DNA of 36,733 nucleotides. Source: Chitinophagaceae bacterium. Lineage in GTDB: Bacteria; Bacteroidota; Bacteroidia; Chitinophagales; Chitinophagaceae. The notes beneath the pieces were generated by a model. That model made no database searches, had not been told where the DNA came from, and saw nothing but the letters and a program-made list of their open reading frames with translations. Made by a program: the position numbers and the translations under genes. Shown here piece after piece: positions 8,304-16,192 of the stretch (position 1 is its first letter; every line of letters starts with the position of its first letter). The stretch lies in contig SCQT01000076.1 in assembly GCA_004322015.1 (NCBI GenBank), positions 1 to 36,733 of the forward strand, written 5' to 3'.

Positions 8304-8323
8304 AATACCTAATTTTAGGTATT
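8304..8323. promoter_or_regulatory. Perfect 20-bp palindrome, candidate operator
   Basis: AATACCTAATTTTAGGTATT is an exact inverted repeat with 9-base arms (8304-8312 and 8315-8323) around TT. It sits between the PAS-LuxR gene and the small gene at 8402. There is no following T-run, so a terminator is unlikely. LuxR/NarL-type regulators bind dyads of this size; assignment to the neighbouring regulator is inference. Confidence 0.45.
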
Positions 8324-8401
8324 GCCGGTTAATTTTCCTGCCATTAGCTTTGCTCTTCAATCAACCATTTTTGCCGACTGTTTAATTCTAATATCCTTGA
8401 A

Positions 8402-8638
8402 ATGAATGATATCAATGCCGGGGCTGAAAAGCAGAGGTTAATGGAAGTATTAGGAATTGACAAAGAAACTCCTGACACAGATGTTAATACACACTATAAA
8501 AAGATCAGGGACGGTTACCGGGAGAAAATGCTGCTCGAGAAGAATTACCGTGAACGGGCCAGGTTGCAAAACCTTGTCATCGCCATTGATGATGCTTATT
8601 TCGATTATAAAGATTCTTTGAAAAAAAGATACCACTGA
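8402..8638 (+). CDS. Small J-domain-like hypothetical protein
   Basis: 78 residues, highly charged and predicted all-helical, with no signal peptide or membrane segment. The order LMEVLGIDKETPDTDVNTHY, then KKIRDGYREKM, then AIDDAYFDYKDSLKKRY resembles a DnaJ J-domain (LGI start, YRxK helix, final AY..DxxKRxRY). The HPD tripeptide needed to stimulate Hsp70 is missing, replaced by a stretch around LLEKNY. It may be a degenerate J-domain adaptor, but this is only a pattern resemblance. It ends four bases before a convergent repair gene. Confidence 0.6.
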   Translation: MNDINAGAEKQRLMEVLGIDKETPDTDVNTHYKKIRDGYREKMLLEKNYRERARLQNLVIAIDDAYFDYKDSLKKRYH

Positions 8639-8642
8639 AAAT

Positions 8643-9254
8643 TTAAATACCTTTCCCTTTGCTCACATAAGGATTTCCTTCAAGGAGAAAGCGATAGGGT
8701 AAGAGTGCATCTTCTTTGGCATATTCGACTCCCACCCTCGTAAGAGACAAGATCCGCCCGGAAGGGATCGTGTTTTTGCTATCTTCTATCCATACAGGTG
8801 TGTTTCTTATAAGGCTGATTCCGGTCTGTTCAGTAGTAATGCCCAATGCCCTGGTAAGACTACCCGGACCGGATGTCAGCGTTCTGTCCAGCCTTGACTT
8901 ATTACACCGCTTCAGCATCCTGTCTATGCCTTCCACAGGTTCCAGCCCGCGAATTAAAATAGCATGAGGGATACCTTTGGGGCTGACTACTACATTAAAC
9001 AGATGATGAATTCCGTAGCAAAGATATACGTAAGCTAATCCCCCTTCCCGGAACATCACTTCCGTCCTTGCAGTTCTGCGTAACCCATAAGCATGGGATG
9101 CCCGGTCTATTTCACCCAGGTAAGCTTCGGTTTCCACAATAATTCCTGCAGTTCTTTTGCCATCAAAGCAGGAAACCAACTTTTTACCGATCAGTTCCTT
9201 CGATAAACGGATTACATCCATGCTTTGATAAAATGATTTAGGTAATCTGCTCAT
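8643..9254 (-). CDS. DNA-3-methyladenine glycosylase (AAG/MPG family)
   Basis: 203 residues, the normal length for bacterial members. The core VETEAYLGEIDRASHAYG (residues 40-57) carries the catalytic Glu43, with Tyr45 and His54. YVYLCYGIHHLFNVV (75-89) carries Tyr80, equivalent to the base-flipping tyrosine of human AAG. The LTSGPGSLTRALGI segment is also typical. It excises alkylated purines such as 3-methyladenine and hypoxanthine, starting base excision repair. It is probably monocistronic: divergent from the RsmI-like gene across 63 bases and convergent with the J-like gene. Confidence 0.94.
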   Translation of the reverse strand: MSRLPKSFYQSMDVIRLSKELIGKKLVSCFDGKRTAGIIVETEAYLGEIDRASHAYGLRRTARTEVMFREGGLAYVYLCYGIHHLFNVVVSPKGIPHAILIRGLEPVEGIDRMLKRCNKSRLDRTLTSGPGSLTRALGITTEQTGISLIRNTPVWIEDSKNTIPSGRILSLTRVGVEYAKEDALLPYRFLLEGNPYVSKGKGI

Positions 9255-9317
9255 GAATAGAATGGATATTTTTGTTTTTATTTGTAAAAATACATCATCA
9301 TTCCTTAACGGACCGGT

Positions 9318-10025
9318 ATGGAAAACAAACTGTCACATCTTTACATTATTCCTTCTTTTTTAAGTACGGAAAATACCCATATTTTCCCCGAGAGCTTTAT
9401 AAAAAAAGTCATAAGCATTCGTCACTTCTTTGTAGAAAACGAGCGCAGTGCAAGAAGATTTCTGAAGACATTAGACAAGTCCGTTGTTATTGATAACATC
9501 CGGTTCATGCCGGTCAATGATCAGGAAAATCCTGATTTAAATACGTTTAAAGAATGGCTTACTCAGGAGAAAGAAGTAGGAATAATCAGTGAGGCCGGTT
9601 ATCCCTGTGTAGCCGATCCCGGGAATATACTGATAAAAGCTGCCCATCAGCTTGGAGCAAAAGTCATTCCATTAGTGGGTCCCAATGCGATGATAATGGC
9701 CCTGGCAGCTTCCGGATTTAACGGACAGCGATTTGCTTTCTCGGGTTACCTGCCGGTAAAAATGCCGGCACGGGTAAAAACATTAAAAGAATTGGAAAAG
9801 AAATTGATGCATACAGGCGAAACACAAATTTTTATGGAAACACCTTACAGGAATAATGCATTGATAAAAGATGTGATAGAAAATTGTATGCCTCAAACCT
9901 TGTTTTGCATCGCAGCGGATATTACCGGCCCAACGGAGTTTATAAAAACGCAAAGCATAAAAAACTGGAAACAATCTATTCCTGATCTGAACAAGCGTCC
10001 TGCAGTTTTTTTATTGGGAAAATAG
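9318..10025 (+). CDS. RsmI-like SAM-dependent methyltransferase (tetrapyrrole methylase fold)
   Basis: 235 residues with the tetrapyrrole-methylase fold: LYIIPSFLS at the N-terminus, VGIISEAGYPCVADPGN (about 92-108), VIPLVGPNAMIMALAASGF and FSGYLPVK, then ETPYRNNALI. This matches RsmI, which 2'-O-methylates 16S rRNA C1402 using SAM. The protein is shorter than classical RsmI (about 280) and its N-terminus differs from LYLVATPIGNL, so it is better called an RsmI-like paralogue of Bacteroidota; substrate unproven. A TATTTTTG element at 9267-9274 could be its -7 box. The last 15 bases overlap the convergent TrmH-like gene. Confidence 0.88.
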   Translation: MENKLSHLYIIPSFLSTENTHIFPESFIKKVISIRHFFVENERSARRFLKTLDKSVVIDNIRFMPVNDQENPDLNTFKEWLTQEKEVGIISEAGYPCVADPGNILIKAAHQLGAKVIPLVGPNAMIMALAASGFNGQRFAFSGYLPVKMPARVKTLKELEKKLMHTGETQIFMETPYRNNALIKDVIENCMPQTLFCIAADITGPTEFIKTQSIKNWKQSIPDLNKRPAVFLLGK

Positions 10026-10622
10026 AGATGATCCGATATCTTCATCCAGTCCCCATGTCTGTTTTAAAAGTTGCCATTGCTGTTCCGTCAGTTGCGGCTG
10101 ATCATAATGTCCTGCCAATGATTTCTGCCTGAACGCTTCGTACAAAGTTACTGCACACGCTACTGAGATATTGAGTGATTTAACCAGTCCCATTTGCGGT
10201 ATGATGAAATTCCCGTCCGATAATCCGGCTGCATCTTCACTCACTCCGCTGTGTTCATTGCCAAAAATCAGAGCCGTTTTCCTGGTAAAATCAATATCAT
10301 AAAGAGAAACAGAGTCATTTGCCAGTTTCGTCGTATATATATGATCATATTGCTTACGTAATTCCCCAAAACAGGTGTTAGTATTGGTAAACTGATGAAT
10401 TGTCAACCATTTGGATACACCGGATGAGCTCTTCTTCCCCCATTTTTTATGCCTCGGGATCAATGAATTCAAAATATAAATGTCCTGAATGCCTACCGCA
10501 TCGCAGGTACGCATCACTGCAGAAATATTATGCGGATCAAATACGTTTTCCATCACCACCGTCAGGCCTGGCTGCCGTTTGCTCAATATTCCCAACAATC
10601 GTTGTTTTCTTTCGGGAGTCAT
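10011..10622 (-). CDS. TrmH family tRNA/rRNA 2'-O-methyltransferase
   Basis: About 203 residues with SPOUT-class motifs: ENVFDPHNISAVMRTCDAVG (Arg38 in motif 1), IFGNEHSGVSEDA (motif 2) and the knot-forming IPQMGLVKSLNISVACAV (motif 3). The start MTPERKQRLLGILSKRQPGL resembles TrmH, which methylates the ribose of tRNA G18 using SAM, so that substrate is likely. The ATG at 10622 fits the family; GTG at 10631 and ATG at 10625 are in-frame alternatives. It is convergent with, and overlaps by 15 bases, the RsmI-like gene, so two RNA 2'-O-methyltransferases lie end to end. Confidence 0.9.
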   Translation of the reverse strand: MTPERKQRLLGILSKRQPGLTVVMENVFDPHNISAVMRTCDAVGIQDIYILNSLIPRHKKWGKKSSSGVSKWLTIHQFTNTNTCFGELRKQYDHIYTTKLANDSVSLYDIDFTRKTALIFGNEHSGVSEDAAGLSDGNFIIPQMGLVKSLNISVACAVTLYEAFRQKSLAGHYDQPQLTEQQWQLLKQTWGLDEDIGSSLFSQ

Positions 10623-10694
10623 CATAGGCACAAAATAACAAAATACGACCCAGAATCATTCAGAAGTTTTCATTCCGGAATCACCCTGATCCCG

Positions 10695-10772
10695 AGCTTT
10701 CAGCTTTCCACTTTCCGCTTTAAGCTTTAAGCTTTCCGCCTTAAGCTTTCTGCTTTAAGCTTTCCGCTTTCC
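10695..10772. repeat. Degenerate AAGCTTT(C/A) tandem repeat
   Basis: About 78 bases of imperfect units built on AGCTTT, CCGCTTT and AAGCTTT, repeated about ten times. It lies in the 180-base gap between the TrmH-like and EamA genes. The units are pyrimidine-rich on this strand and there is no coding frame. Such arrays occur between Bacteroidota genes; no function is visible. A TATCTTTA sequence at 10785-10792 may be the -7 box of the next gene. Confidence 0.6.
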
Positions 10773-10812
10773 ACCCATATTCCCTATCTTTACTTTTTCA
10801 AACCGGCACTTA

Positions 10813-11262
10813 ATGAAACGTTCTTCTATGTCATGGATTTATCTTGCTTTAATCACGGCCTGTTTTTATGCACTGTATAATATTTTCATTAAGCTGTCAT
10901 CCACCCACATCCACGAAGTGGCCGGTGCCGTCATATTGCAGATAGTGGCTTTCATATTGGGCGCTGCATGGCTTATATATCTGAAGATAAATCACGTGCA
11001 TACCGAAATGACTTCCCGGGGTATATGGCTGGCAGTATTAGCCGGTATATTCGTGGGATTGGCAGAAATATTTTCTTTCATCGTGTTTTCCAAAGGAGTG
11101 TCTGCTTCAGCAGGCGTGCCGGTCATCATCGGCGGTTCTGTATTGATAGCGGCAGTTATAGGGTTTCTTTGGCTTAAAGAATCATTGACATTAACTAATA
11201 TATTAGGATTAATTTTAATCATCGGGGGAGTCTGGCTATTGTCCAAAGGTGGAAAGGCGTGA
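10813..11262 (+). CDS. EamA/DMT family half-size transporter
   Basis: 149 residues with five hydrophobic helices (about 7-26, 36-55, 69-90, 96-116 and 125-144). It forms one EamA unit, half the usual ten-helix DMT exporter. The family-like features are ALYNIFIKLSS in helix 1, the GVSASAGVPVIIGGSVLIAA segment and the end LKESLTLTNILGLILIIGG. Single-unit members probably work as dimers; the substrate cannot be told. ATG at 10828 is a later possible start. It is preceded by tandem-repeat DNA and followed 100 bases on by the M13 peptidase. Confidence 0.88.
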   Translation: MKRSSMSWIYLALITACFYALYNIFIKLSSTHIHEVAGAVILQIVAFILGAAWLIYLKINHVHTEMTSRGIWLAVLAGIFVGLAEIFSFIVFSKGVSASAGVPVIIGGSVLIAAVIGFLWLKESLTLTNILGLILIIGGVWLLSKGGKA

Positions 11263-11362
11263 GAAGGATGAATACCGAACACGGAATGAGGAATAAAGAA
11301 TAATCAAAACACACAACAACCTTTTTTAAGGAGTATAATCCTTCACACCAAAAATTCATTTT

Positions 11363-13411
11363 ATGAAAATCAGGCCTTCCCTATTCTGCTTACCATTTCT
11401 GTATATCATCTTCTTTTTTTTATTATCCTGTAATCCATCTCAGAAAACGGCTCAGGCTGATATTCTTCGGGAACATATAGATACAACCATCGTCCCGGGC
11501 AATGATTTTTTTGATTATGCCAATGGGAGTTGGTTCAAACATAATCCTATTCCTCCCACAGAAAGTTCATGGGGTATCGGCCATTTAGTACAAAATGAAA
11601 TCAACGACCGCCTGCGTAAAATCAATGAAGGTGCTGCCAATACTCAAAATAAACCGGGCAGCGCCATGCAGAAAATCGGTGATTTCTGGCGTAGCGGAAT
11701 GGATAGTACCAAAATTGATAAATTGGGCATTTCTCCACTATTACCTGAATTACAGAAGATACAACAGATAAAAGATATCCCTTCTTTACTGAATGAAATA
11801 GCCTCTTTAAATATTATTGGGGTTGAAACCGGTTTCAGCGCTTATGTAGCCCAGGATGATAAAAACAGTGCCAAAATGATCCTTCGTATAGACCAGGGTG
11901 GGTTGGGACTACCCAATCGCGATTTTTATCTAAAGCCCGATACTGCCATGCAACACATCAGGAGTGAATATATCACTCACATCCGCAAAATGCTGGTATT
12001 TACGGGTGATGACAGCGCTTTAGCCAATAAAGAATCACGGGAGGTGATGCAATTGGAGACCAATCTTGCAAAGGCTTCCCGATCCTTAGCCGACCTGCGG
12101 GATCCTTATGCCAATTATCACAAGATGGCTGTACAAAAAATGGATCAGATTACTCCGCTTATTCATTGGAATGACTTTCTGCAAGAAATGGATATTCATT
12201 CTTTGGATTCTGTAGTGGTAGGTCAGCCTGAATTTTATCAGGCATTGAATAAATTGCTTACAGTTGCGCCGATTCATACCTGGAAATCGTATCTGAAATA
12301 TCATTTGATCACTTCCTTCGCTTCTGCCCTCAGCAGTAATATTGATCATGAAAATTTTCATTTTTACGGAACGGTACTCACCGGGCAATTAGAACAACAG
12401 CCCCGATGGAAACGCGTATTACGTATGGAACAACATGTGATGGGAGAATTGTTAGGACAGCTTTTCGTTAAAAATTATTTCTCTGAGAAAACCAAAGTGC
12501 GCTATACCCAATTGGTGGATGCCATGATGGTTGCTTTTAAAACACATATTGAAGAATTAGACTGGCTGAGTGATTCCACCAAAAAATATGCTTTATTTAA
12601 GCTCAGCAAAATCACTAAAAAAGTAGGCTACCCGGATAAGTGGAAAGATTTTTCCTCTTTGCAAATCAGTCCGGATTCTTTAGTGGCTAACCTGATGCAC
12701 GGCAATGAATGGTGGTACCAATTTAACATTAATAAATTAGGAAAACCCGTTGACCGCAGTGAATGGGATATGACACCACAGACTTATAATGCTTACTACA
12801 ATCCGTCTAATAATGAAATCGTTTTGCCGGCAGCCATCTTCACTGTGCCGGGCATTCCAGACAGCTCATTAGATGATGCCATTATTTATGGTTACGCCGG
12901 CGCCTCTACTATTGGACATGAATTAACTCACGGATTTGATGACCAGGGAAGATTATACGATGCGAATGGTAACCTGCATAACTGGTGGTCCAAAGAAGAT
13001 GCCGATAAATTTAAGAAGCGTACGGCATTACTGGTAAAACAATTTGACAACTATGTACCGGTGGATAGTTTCCATATCAACGGTCAGGCTACCTTAGGAG
13101 AAAATCTGGCAGACCTCGGTGGTTTGGTAATTGGTATCACTGCATTTCAAAGAACCAAAGAATACCGGGAGGGAAAAGCTATAGCCGGATTTACTCCCAT
13201 GCAAAGATATTTCCTGGGATATGCATTAGGATGGTTAATAGAAACACGCAGGCAAAACCTGCTGAAACAAGTGCTGAGTGATGTCCACTCACCGGCCAAA
13301 TACCGTGTCAATGGCCCCGTGAGCGACATACCGCAATTTTATCAGGCTTTCAATGTAAAACCCGGCGATGCCCTCTGGAGGCCTGATAGCCTGCGGGTAA
13401 AAGTGTGGTAA
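11363..13411 (+). CDS. M13 family metallopeptidase (neprilysin/PepO-like lipoprotein)
   Basis: 682 residues, normal for the family. The N-terminus has a hydrophobic signal ending in the lipobox LLSC (Cys about 23), so it should be a lipoprotein outside the cytoplasm. The M13 N-domain starts with IVPGNDFFDYANGSW. The catalytic domain contains NAYYNPSNNEIVLPAAIF, HELTH (His519, Glu520, His523) followed by GFDDQGRLYD, and the third zinc ligand in ENLADLGGL (Glu580 with Asp584). It should cleave oligopeptides. It is monocistronic; the upstream gap carries no clear promoter match. Confidence 0.95.
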   Translation: MKIRPSLFCLPFLYIIFFFLLSCNPSQKTAQADILREHIDTTIVPGNDFFDYANGSWFKHNPIPPTESSWGIGHLVQNEINDRLRKINEGAANTQNKPGSAMQKIGDFWRSGMDSTKIDKLGISPLLPELQKIQQIKDIPSLLNEIASLNIIGVETGFSAYVAQDDKNSAKMILRIDQGGLGLPNRDFYLKPDTAMQHIRSEYITHIRKMLVFTGDDSALANKESREVMQLETNLAKASRSLADLRDPYANYHKMAVQKMDQITPLIHWNDFLQEMDIHSLDSVVVGQPEFYQALNKLLTVAPIHTWKSYLKYHLITSFASALSSNIDHENFHFYGTVLTGQLEQQPRWKRVLRMEQHVMGELLGQLFVKNYFSEKTKVRYTQLVDAMMVAFKTHIEELDWLSDSTKKYALFKLSKITKKVGYPDKWKDFSSLQISPDSLVANLMHGNEWWYQFNINKLGKPVDRSEWDMTPQTYNAYYNPSNNEIVLPAAIFTVPGIPDSSLDDAIIYGYAGASTIGHELTHGFDDQGRLYDANGNLHNWWSKEDADKFKKRTALLVKQFDNYVPVDSFHINGQATLGENLADLGGLVIGITAFQRTKEYREGKAIAGFTPMQRYFLGYALGWLIETRRQNLLKQVLSDVHSPAKYRVNGPVSDIPQFYQAFNVKPGDALWRPDSLRVKVW

Positions 13412-13431
13412 TAAAAATATCAACGGAATAA

Positions 13432-13462
13432 TTTGTAAAAATTATTTCTTTTTCGTAATTTG
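13432..13462 (+). promoter_or_regulatory. Probable promoter of the SdpI family gene
   Basis: TTTG at 13432-13435, then 19 bases, then GTAATTTG at 13455-13462. The spacing and the TTTG ends fit the Bacteroidetes promoter, although the TA of the -7 box is shifted by one base. The ATG follows at 13495. Confidence 0.35.
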
Positions 13463-13494
13463 CAAAAAGGGTGTTTTAGTTAAAACCTCCGATT

Positions 13495-13926
13495 ATGCAA
13501 TCAGTCGTCCATAGCACCTTTTTCAACGCAGACCTTTTGGTGGGTTTGTTGTTCCTGCTTATGGGATCGTTTACAAAAGTTTTCCCGCCAAAAACCCGCA
13601 AGAATATATACGGTTACCGGAGTTTTCTTTCTACCCGTAATGAGGATACCTGGCATGAAGCCAATCAATTTGCCACCCAACATTCTTTAAAAATTGCCTG
13701 TGTATTAATAGGAATAGGTCTTGTGATCGGCTTCTTTTTCAGGACGCAAAGCAATTGGTATTATCTATTTTCTGTAGGAACAGTTATTATTGCCGTATTA
13801 AATTTGCGCGGAGAAACTGAATGGTATCTTTCTCAGCATTTTGAAGAGAATGGCGAAAGGAAAGCCTCACATGGACAAACTAAATCATTTGATGAACTTT
13901 CTTCCGATGAGCCGGCTCATCCATGA
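13495..13926 (+). CDS. SdpI family membrane protein
   Basis: 143 residues with three hydrophobic segments (about 12-28, 66-84 and 90-105). The family-typical stretch FPPKTRKNIYGYRSFLSTRN followed by DTWHEANQFA matches SdpI-like proteins (YGYRTxxSxxNxxxWxxAN). B. subtilis SdpI gives immunity to the SdpC toxin. In Bacteroidota the homologues have no assigned role, and no toxin gene is adjacent here. The C-terminal tail is polar. It is convergent with lipA, 28 bases away. Confidence 0.88.
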   Translation: MQSVVHSTFFNADLLVGLLFLLMGSFTKVFPPKTRKNIYGYRSFLSTRNEDTWHEANQFATQHSLKIACVLIGIGLVIGFFFRTQSNWYYLFSVGTVIIAVLNLRGETEWYLSQHFEENGERKASHGQTKSFDELSSDEPAHP

Positions 13927-13954
13927 TCTTCGTTCAATACAGTAACAGAGATCT

Positions 13955-14863
13955 TTACTGCTTTCCGGCAAATTCTTTCCTCCCGCTGTGAAGGTGCTTT
14001 TCGGCGTGATAAGAAGAACGGACTAAAGGTCCGCTTTCCACATAATCGAAGCCTATGGCGTAACCGATTTCCTTATACTCCTTAAATTCATCAGGATGGA
14101 CAAAGCGTTCCACAATTAAATGATCTCTGGTGGGCTGAAGATATTGACCCAGTGTGACTACATCGCAACCATTATCATATAAATCCTGCATGGACTGTAT
14201 TACTTCTTCCTTTTTCTCACCCAGTCCGAGCATAATTCCGCTCTTTGTCCTTACTCCGTTCGATTTCAGATAACGGATCACTTCCAGACTGCGATGATAT
14301 TTTGCCTGAATACGTACTTGCCTGGTAAGGCGCTCCACTGTCTCCAGATTATGTGATACCACTTCCGGAGCCGCCTCAATAATCCGGTCTATATTTTCCT
14401 TGATCCCCTTAAAGTCGGGAATAAGGGTTTCCATGGTTGTATCCGGATTCAATGTCCTGATGGCGCGAATGGCATTTGCCCACAAGATAGACCCTCCATC
14501 CTTAAGATCATCCCTGTCAACCGAAGTAACAACTGCATGCCTCACTTTCATCAAATGAATCGCCTCTGCCACCCGTTGAGGCTCATCCCAATCAACAGCC
14601 CCCGGCCGGCCTGTAGCTACCGAACAGAAACCGCAACTTCTGGTGCACACGTTTCCGAGTATCATGAAAGTAGCCGTACCGGCTCCCCAACATTCACCCA
14701 TATTGGGACAATTTCCGCTCTGACAAATGGTGTGCAAATGATAGGTATCCACAAGATTCCTGACATTCCGGTAATTTTCGCCTACAGGCAGCCGGACGCG
14801 TAACCAATCAGGCTTTTTCGCATGCTGCACAGGCTCCCCATCTATTTCTATAGTGTAACTCAT
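13955..14863 (-). CDS. lipA: Lipoyl synthase LipA
   Basis: 302-residue radical SAM enzyme that inserts two sulfurs into octanoyl groups on lipoyl-dependent enzymes. Both cluster sites are intact: auxiliary cluster Cys47, Cys52, Cys58 in [12 protein letters not shown], and the SAM cluster Cys73, Cys77, Cys80 in [19 protein letters not shown] at the N-terminus and the C-terminal RSSYHA (the Ser is an auxiliary-cluster ligand) are also present. It may be co-transcribed with the barrel gene 59 bases upstream. lipB is not in the window. Confidence 0.97.
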   Translation of the reverse strand: MSYTIEIDGEPVQHAKKPDWLRVRLPVGENYRNVRNLVDTYHLHTICQSGNCPNMGECWGAGTATFMILGNVCTRSCGFCSVATGRPGAVDWDEPQRVAEAIHLMKVRHAVVTSVDRDDLKDGGSILWANAIRAIRTLNPDTTMETLIPDFKGIKENIDRIIEAAPEVVSHNLETVERLTRQVRIQAKYHRSLEVIRYLKSNGVRTKSGIMLGLGEKKEEVIQSMQDLYDNGCDVVTLGQYLQPTRDHLIVERFVHPDEFKEYKEIGYAIGFDYVESGPLVRSSYHAEKHLHSGRKEFAGKQ

Positions 14864-14922
14864 ACTGCTTGGTAATAAATGAATTGAAAAATCAAAGGCA
14901 AATTTACATCACTTGACGGTTA

Positions 14923-15735
14923 TCACCAGCGTTTTCCAAAGAGAAGGCTGACATACGCGCCGTAATAGAACCGTTTCCCCGGGTTATTCACCATAATATT
15001 GATCTTTTGTGTATAGATCTCGCCATCCACTCCCACTTCCACAGCGCTGACAAATTGATCAAACTCCGCCCAATCGAAGCGCATGCCGGCCCTGGCATAA
15101 AGTCCCGGAACAAATTTGACTTCACTCCAGCCTTTCCCAAAACCCGGCCCTGCCAGTATATTATTAGGATTCAGAAAAGTATTAGCATTCTCCGTTGTAT
15201 ATTTCTGATAGGAAGCACCTTGTGAGGTCGTATCATACAACTCCAGATAGTAAGGCTTTACCAGTCCTATAGAAATTCCGCCAAGATAAATGGCGGATAC
15301 CTCCACTCCGTTCTTATTCCCTTTTCCACCCACGATCCTGCGCTGGCCTATGCCTAATTTTGCCTGATAAAAAACGTTCTGCTTGCCATATACAAAGGAA
15401 TGTCCGCTATAGGGATATCCGAAAATATCCACACCCTGCTGTCTTGCCTGCTTATTTTCTTTGGGGTCTTTAATCTCGCCAAACTCAAATTGAAATATCG
15501 TATGCGTTACATCGCCGGTCAGTTTTTCATAATCCAGATAAGCGCTCCAGCCGTTGGTATTCAACCTGCCTCCCACGTCAAATTCATGGTCATATTGATT
15601 ATTTTGCGGGTTGCGCAATAGCTCGGTTCGCTTGATTTTTTTCAATTCCCTGGAGGTAAGATGGGAAGAGTTTTCCTGGGCAAAGACAGTAACGCTCAGT
15701 AACAGAGCAGCACCTATAAATATTATTTTTTTCAC
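14923..15735 (-). CDS. Putative outer-membrane beta-barrel protein
   Basis: 270 residues with a signal peptide (MKKIIFIGAALLLSVTVFAQ, cleavage about 19). The mature part is dominated by alternating polar and hydrophobic strands (FDVGGRLNTNGWSAYLDYE, FVPGLYARAGMRFDW) and ends in strand-like YYGAYVSLLFGKRW with a C-terminal aromatic, as expected for a barrel inserted by BamA. I do not recognise a named family. It lies upstream of lipA on the same strand; whether this means shared function or only shared transcription cannot be decided. Confidence 0.75.
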   Translation of the reverse strand: MKKIIFIGAALLLSVTVFAQENSSHLTSRELKKIKRTELLRNPQNNQYDHEFDVGGRLNTNGWSAYLDYEKLTGDVTHTIFQFEFGEIKDPKENKQARQQGVDIFGYPYSGHSFVYGKQNVFYQAKLGIGQRRIVGGKGNKNGVEVSAIYLGGISIGLVKPYYLELYDTTSQGASYQKYTTENANTFLNPNNILAGPGFGKGWSEVKFVPGLYARAGMRFDWAEFDQFVSAVEVGVDGEIYTQKINIMVNNPGKRFYYGAYVSLLFGKRW

Positions 15736-15773
15736 AAAAACAGGATTAATTAATAACTAAACGTAAATTTAGG

Positions 15774-15781
15774 CAAATTTA
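15774..15781 (-). promoter_or_regulatory. -7 element for the barrel/lipA unit
   Basis: On the minus strand this reads TAAATTTG, an exact match to TAnnTTTG, about 40 bases before the barrel gene start at 15735. No clear -33 box is seen. The plus-strand osmC gene starts only seven bases further on, so the two promoters must overlap. Confidence 0.4.
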
Positions 15782-15787
15782 TATACA

Positions 15788-16192
15788 ATGACTTCAAAAA
15801 TAGTATATGTGGGAAATTTGAGAACTAAAGACACTCATCTTAAATCGGGAACCGTAATTGAAACTGATGCACCAGTGGACAACAACGGTAAAGGAGAAAA
15901 GTTTTCACCCACCGATCTCGTAGCTAATGCATTAGGAGCCTGCATGATGACGATGATGGGGATTGCTGCAAGAGATAAAAAATTAGTGTTGGAAAATACA
16001 CAGATCAGCATTGAAAAAATCATGGCTGCAAACCCCCGCCGTATTTCGGAAGTAAAGGTGATCATTGATTTTCCTAAAGATCATCCTATCGGAGAAAGTG
16101 ACCGCGCTTACTTAGAGCGTATTGCACTCAATTGCCCTGTGGCCAAAAGCATTCACCCGGATATTAAACAATCCGTTATTTTCAACTGGTGA
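15788..16192 (+). CDS. OsmC family protein
   Basis: 134 residues with the two redox cysteines of the OsmC/Ohr fold: Cys52 in ALGACMMTMM and Cys116 in RIALNCPVAKSIHPDI. The GEKFSPTDLVANALGAC opening is typical of the YhfA-like OsmC subgroup. Members of the wider family reduce organic hydroperoxides; for this subgroup the role is less certain. It is cytoplasmic. Its stop codon abuts that of the convergent processing protease with no spacer. Confidence 0.92.
   Translation: MTSKIVYVGNLRTKDTHLKSGTVIETDAPVDNNGKGEKFSPTDLVANALGACMMTMMGIAARDKKLVLENTQISIEKIMAANPRRISEVKVIIDFPKDHPIGESDRAYLERIALNCPVAKSIHPDIKQSVIFNW

Noticed and set aside
8281-8306. GAGG-CTTTTA-CCTC hairpin followed by A-run as terminator of the PAS-LuxR gene
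   Set aside because: The A-run is on the wrong strand for the upstream gene, and the four-base stem is too weak.
13495-13926. SdpI gene as part of a toxin-immunity system
   Set aside because: No SdpC-like toxin or sdpAB gene is adjacent; the neighbour is lipA.
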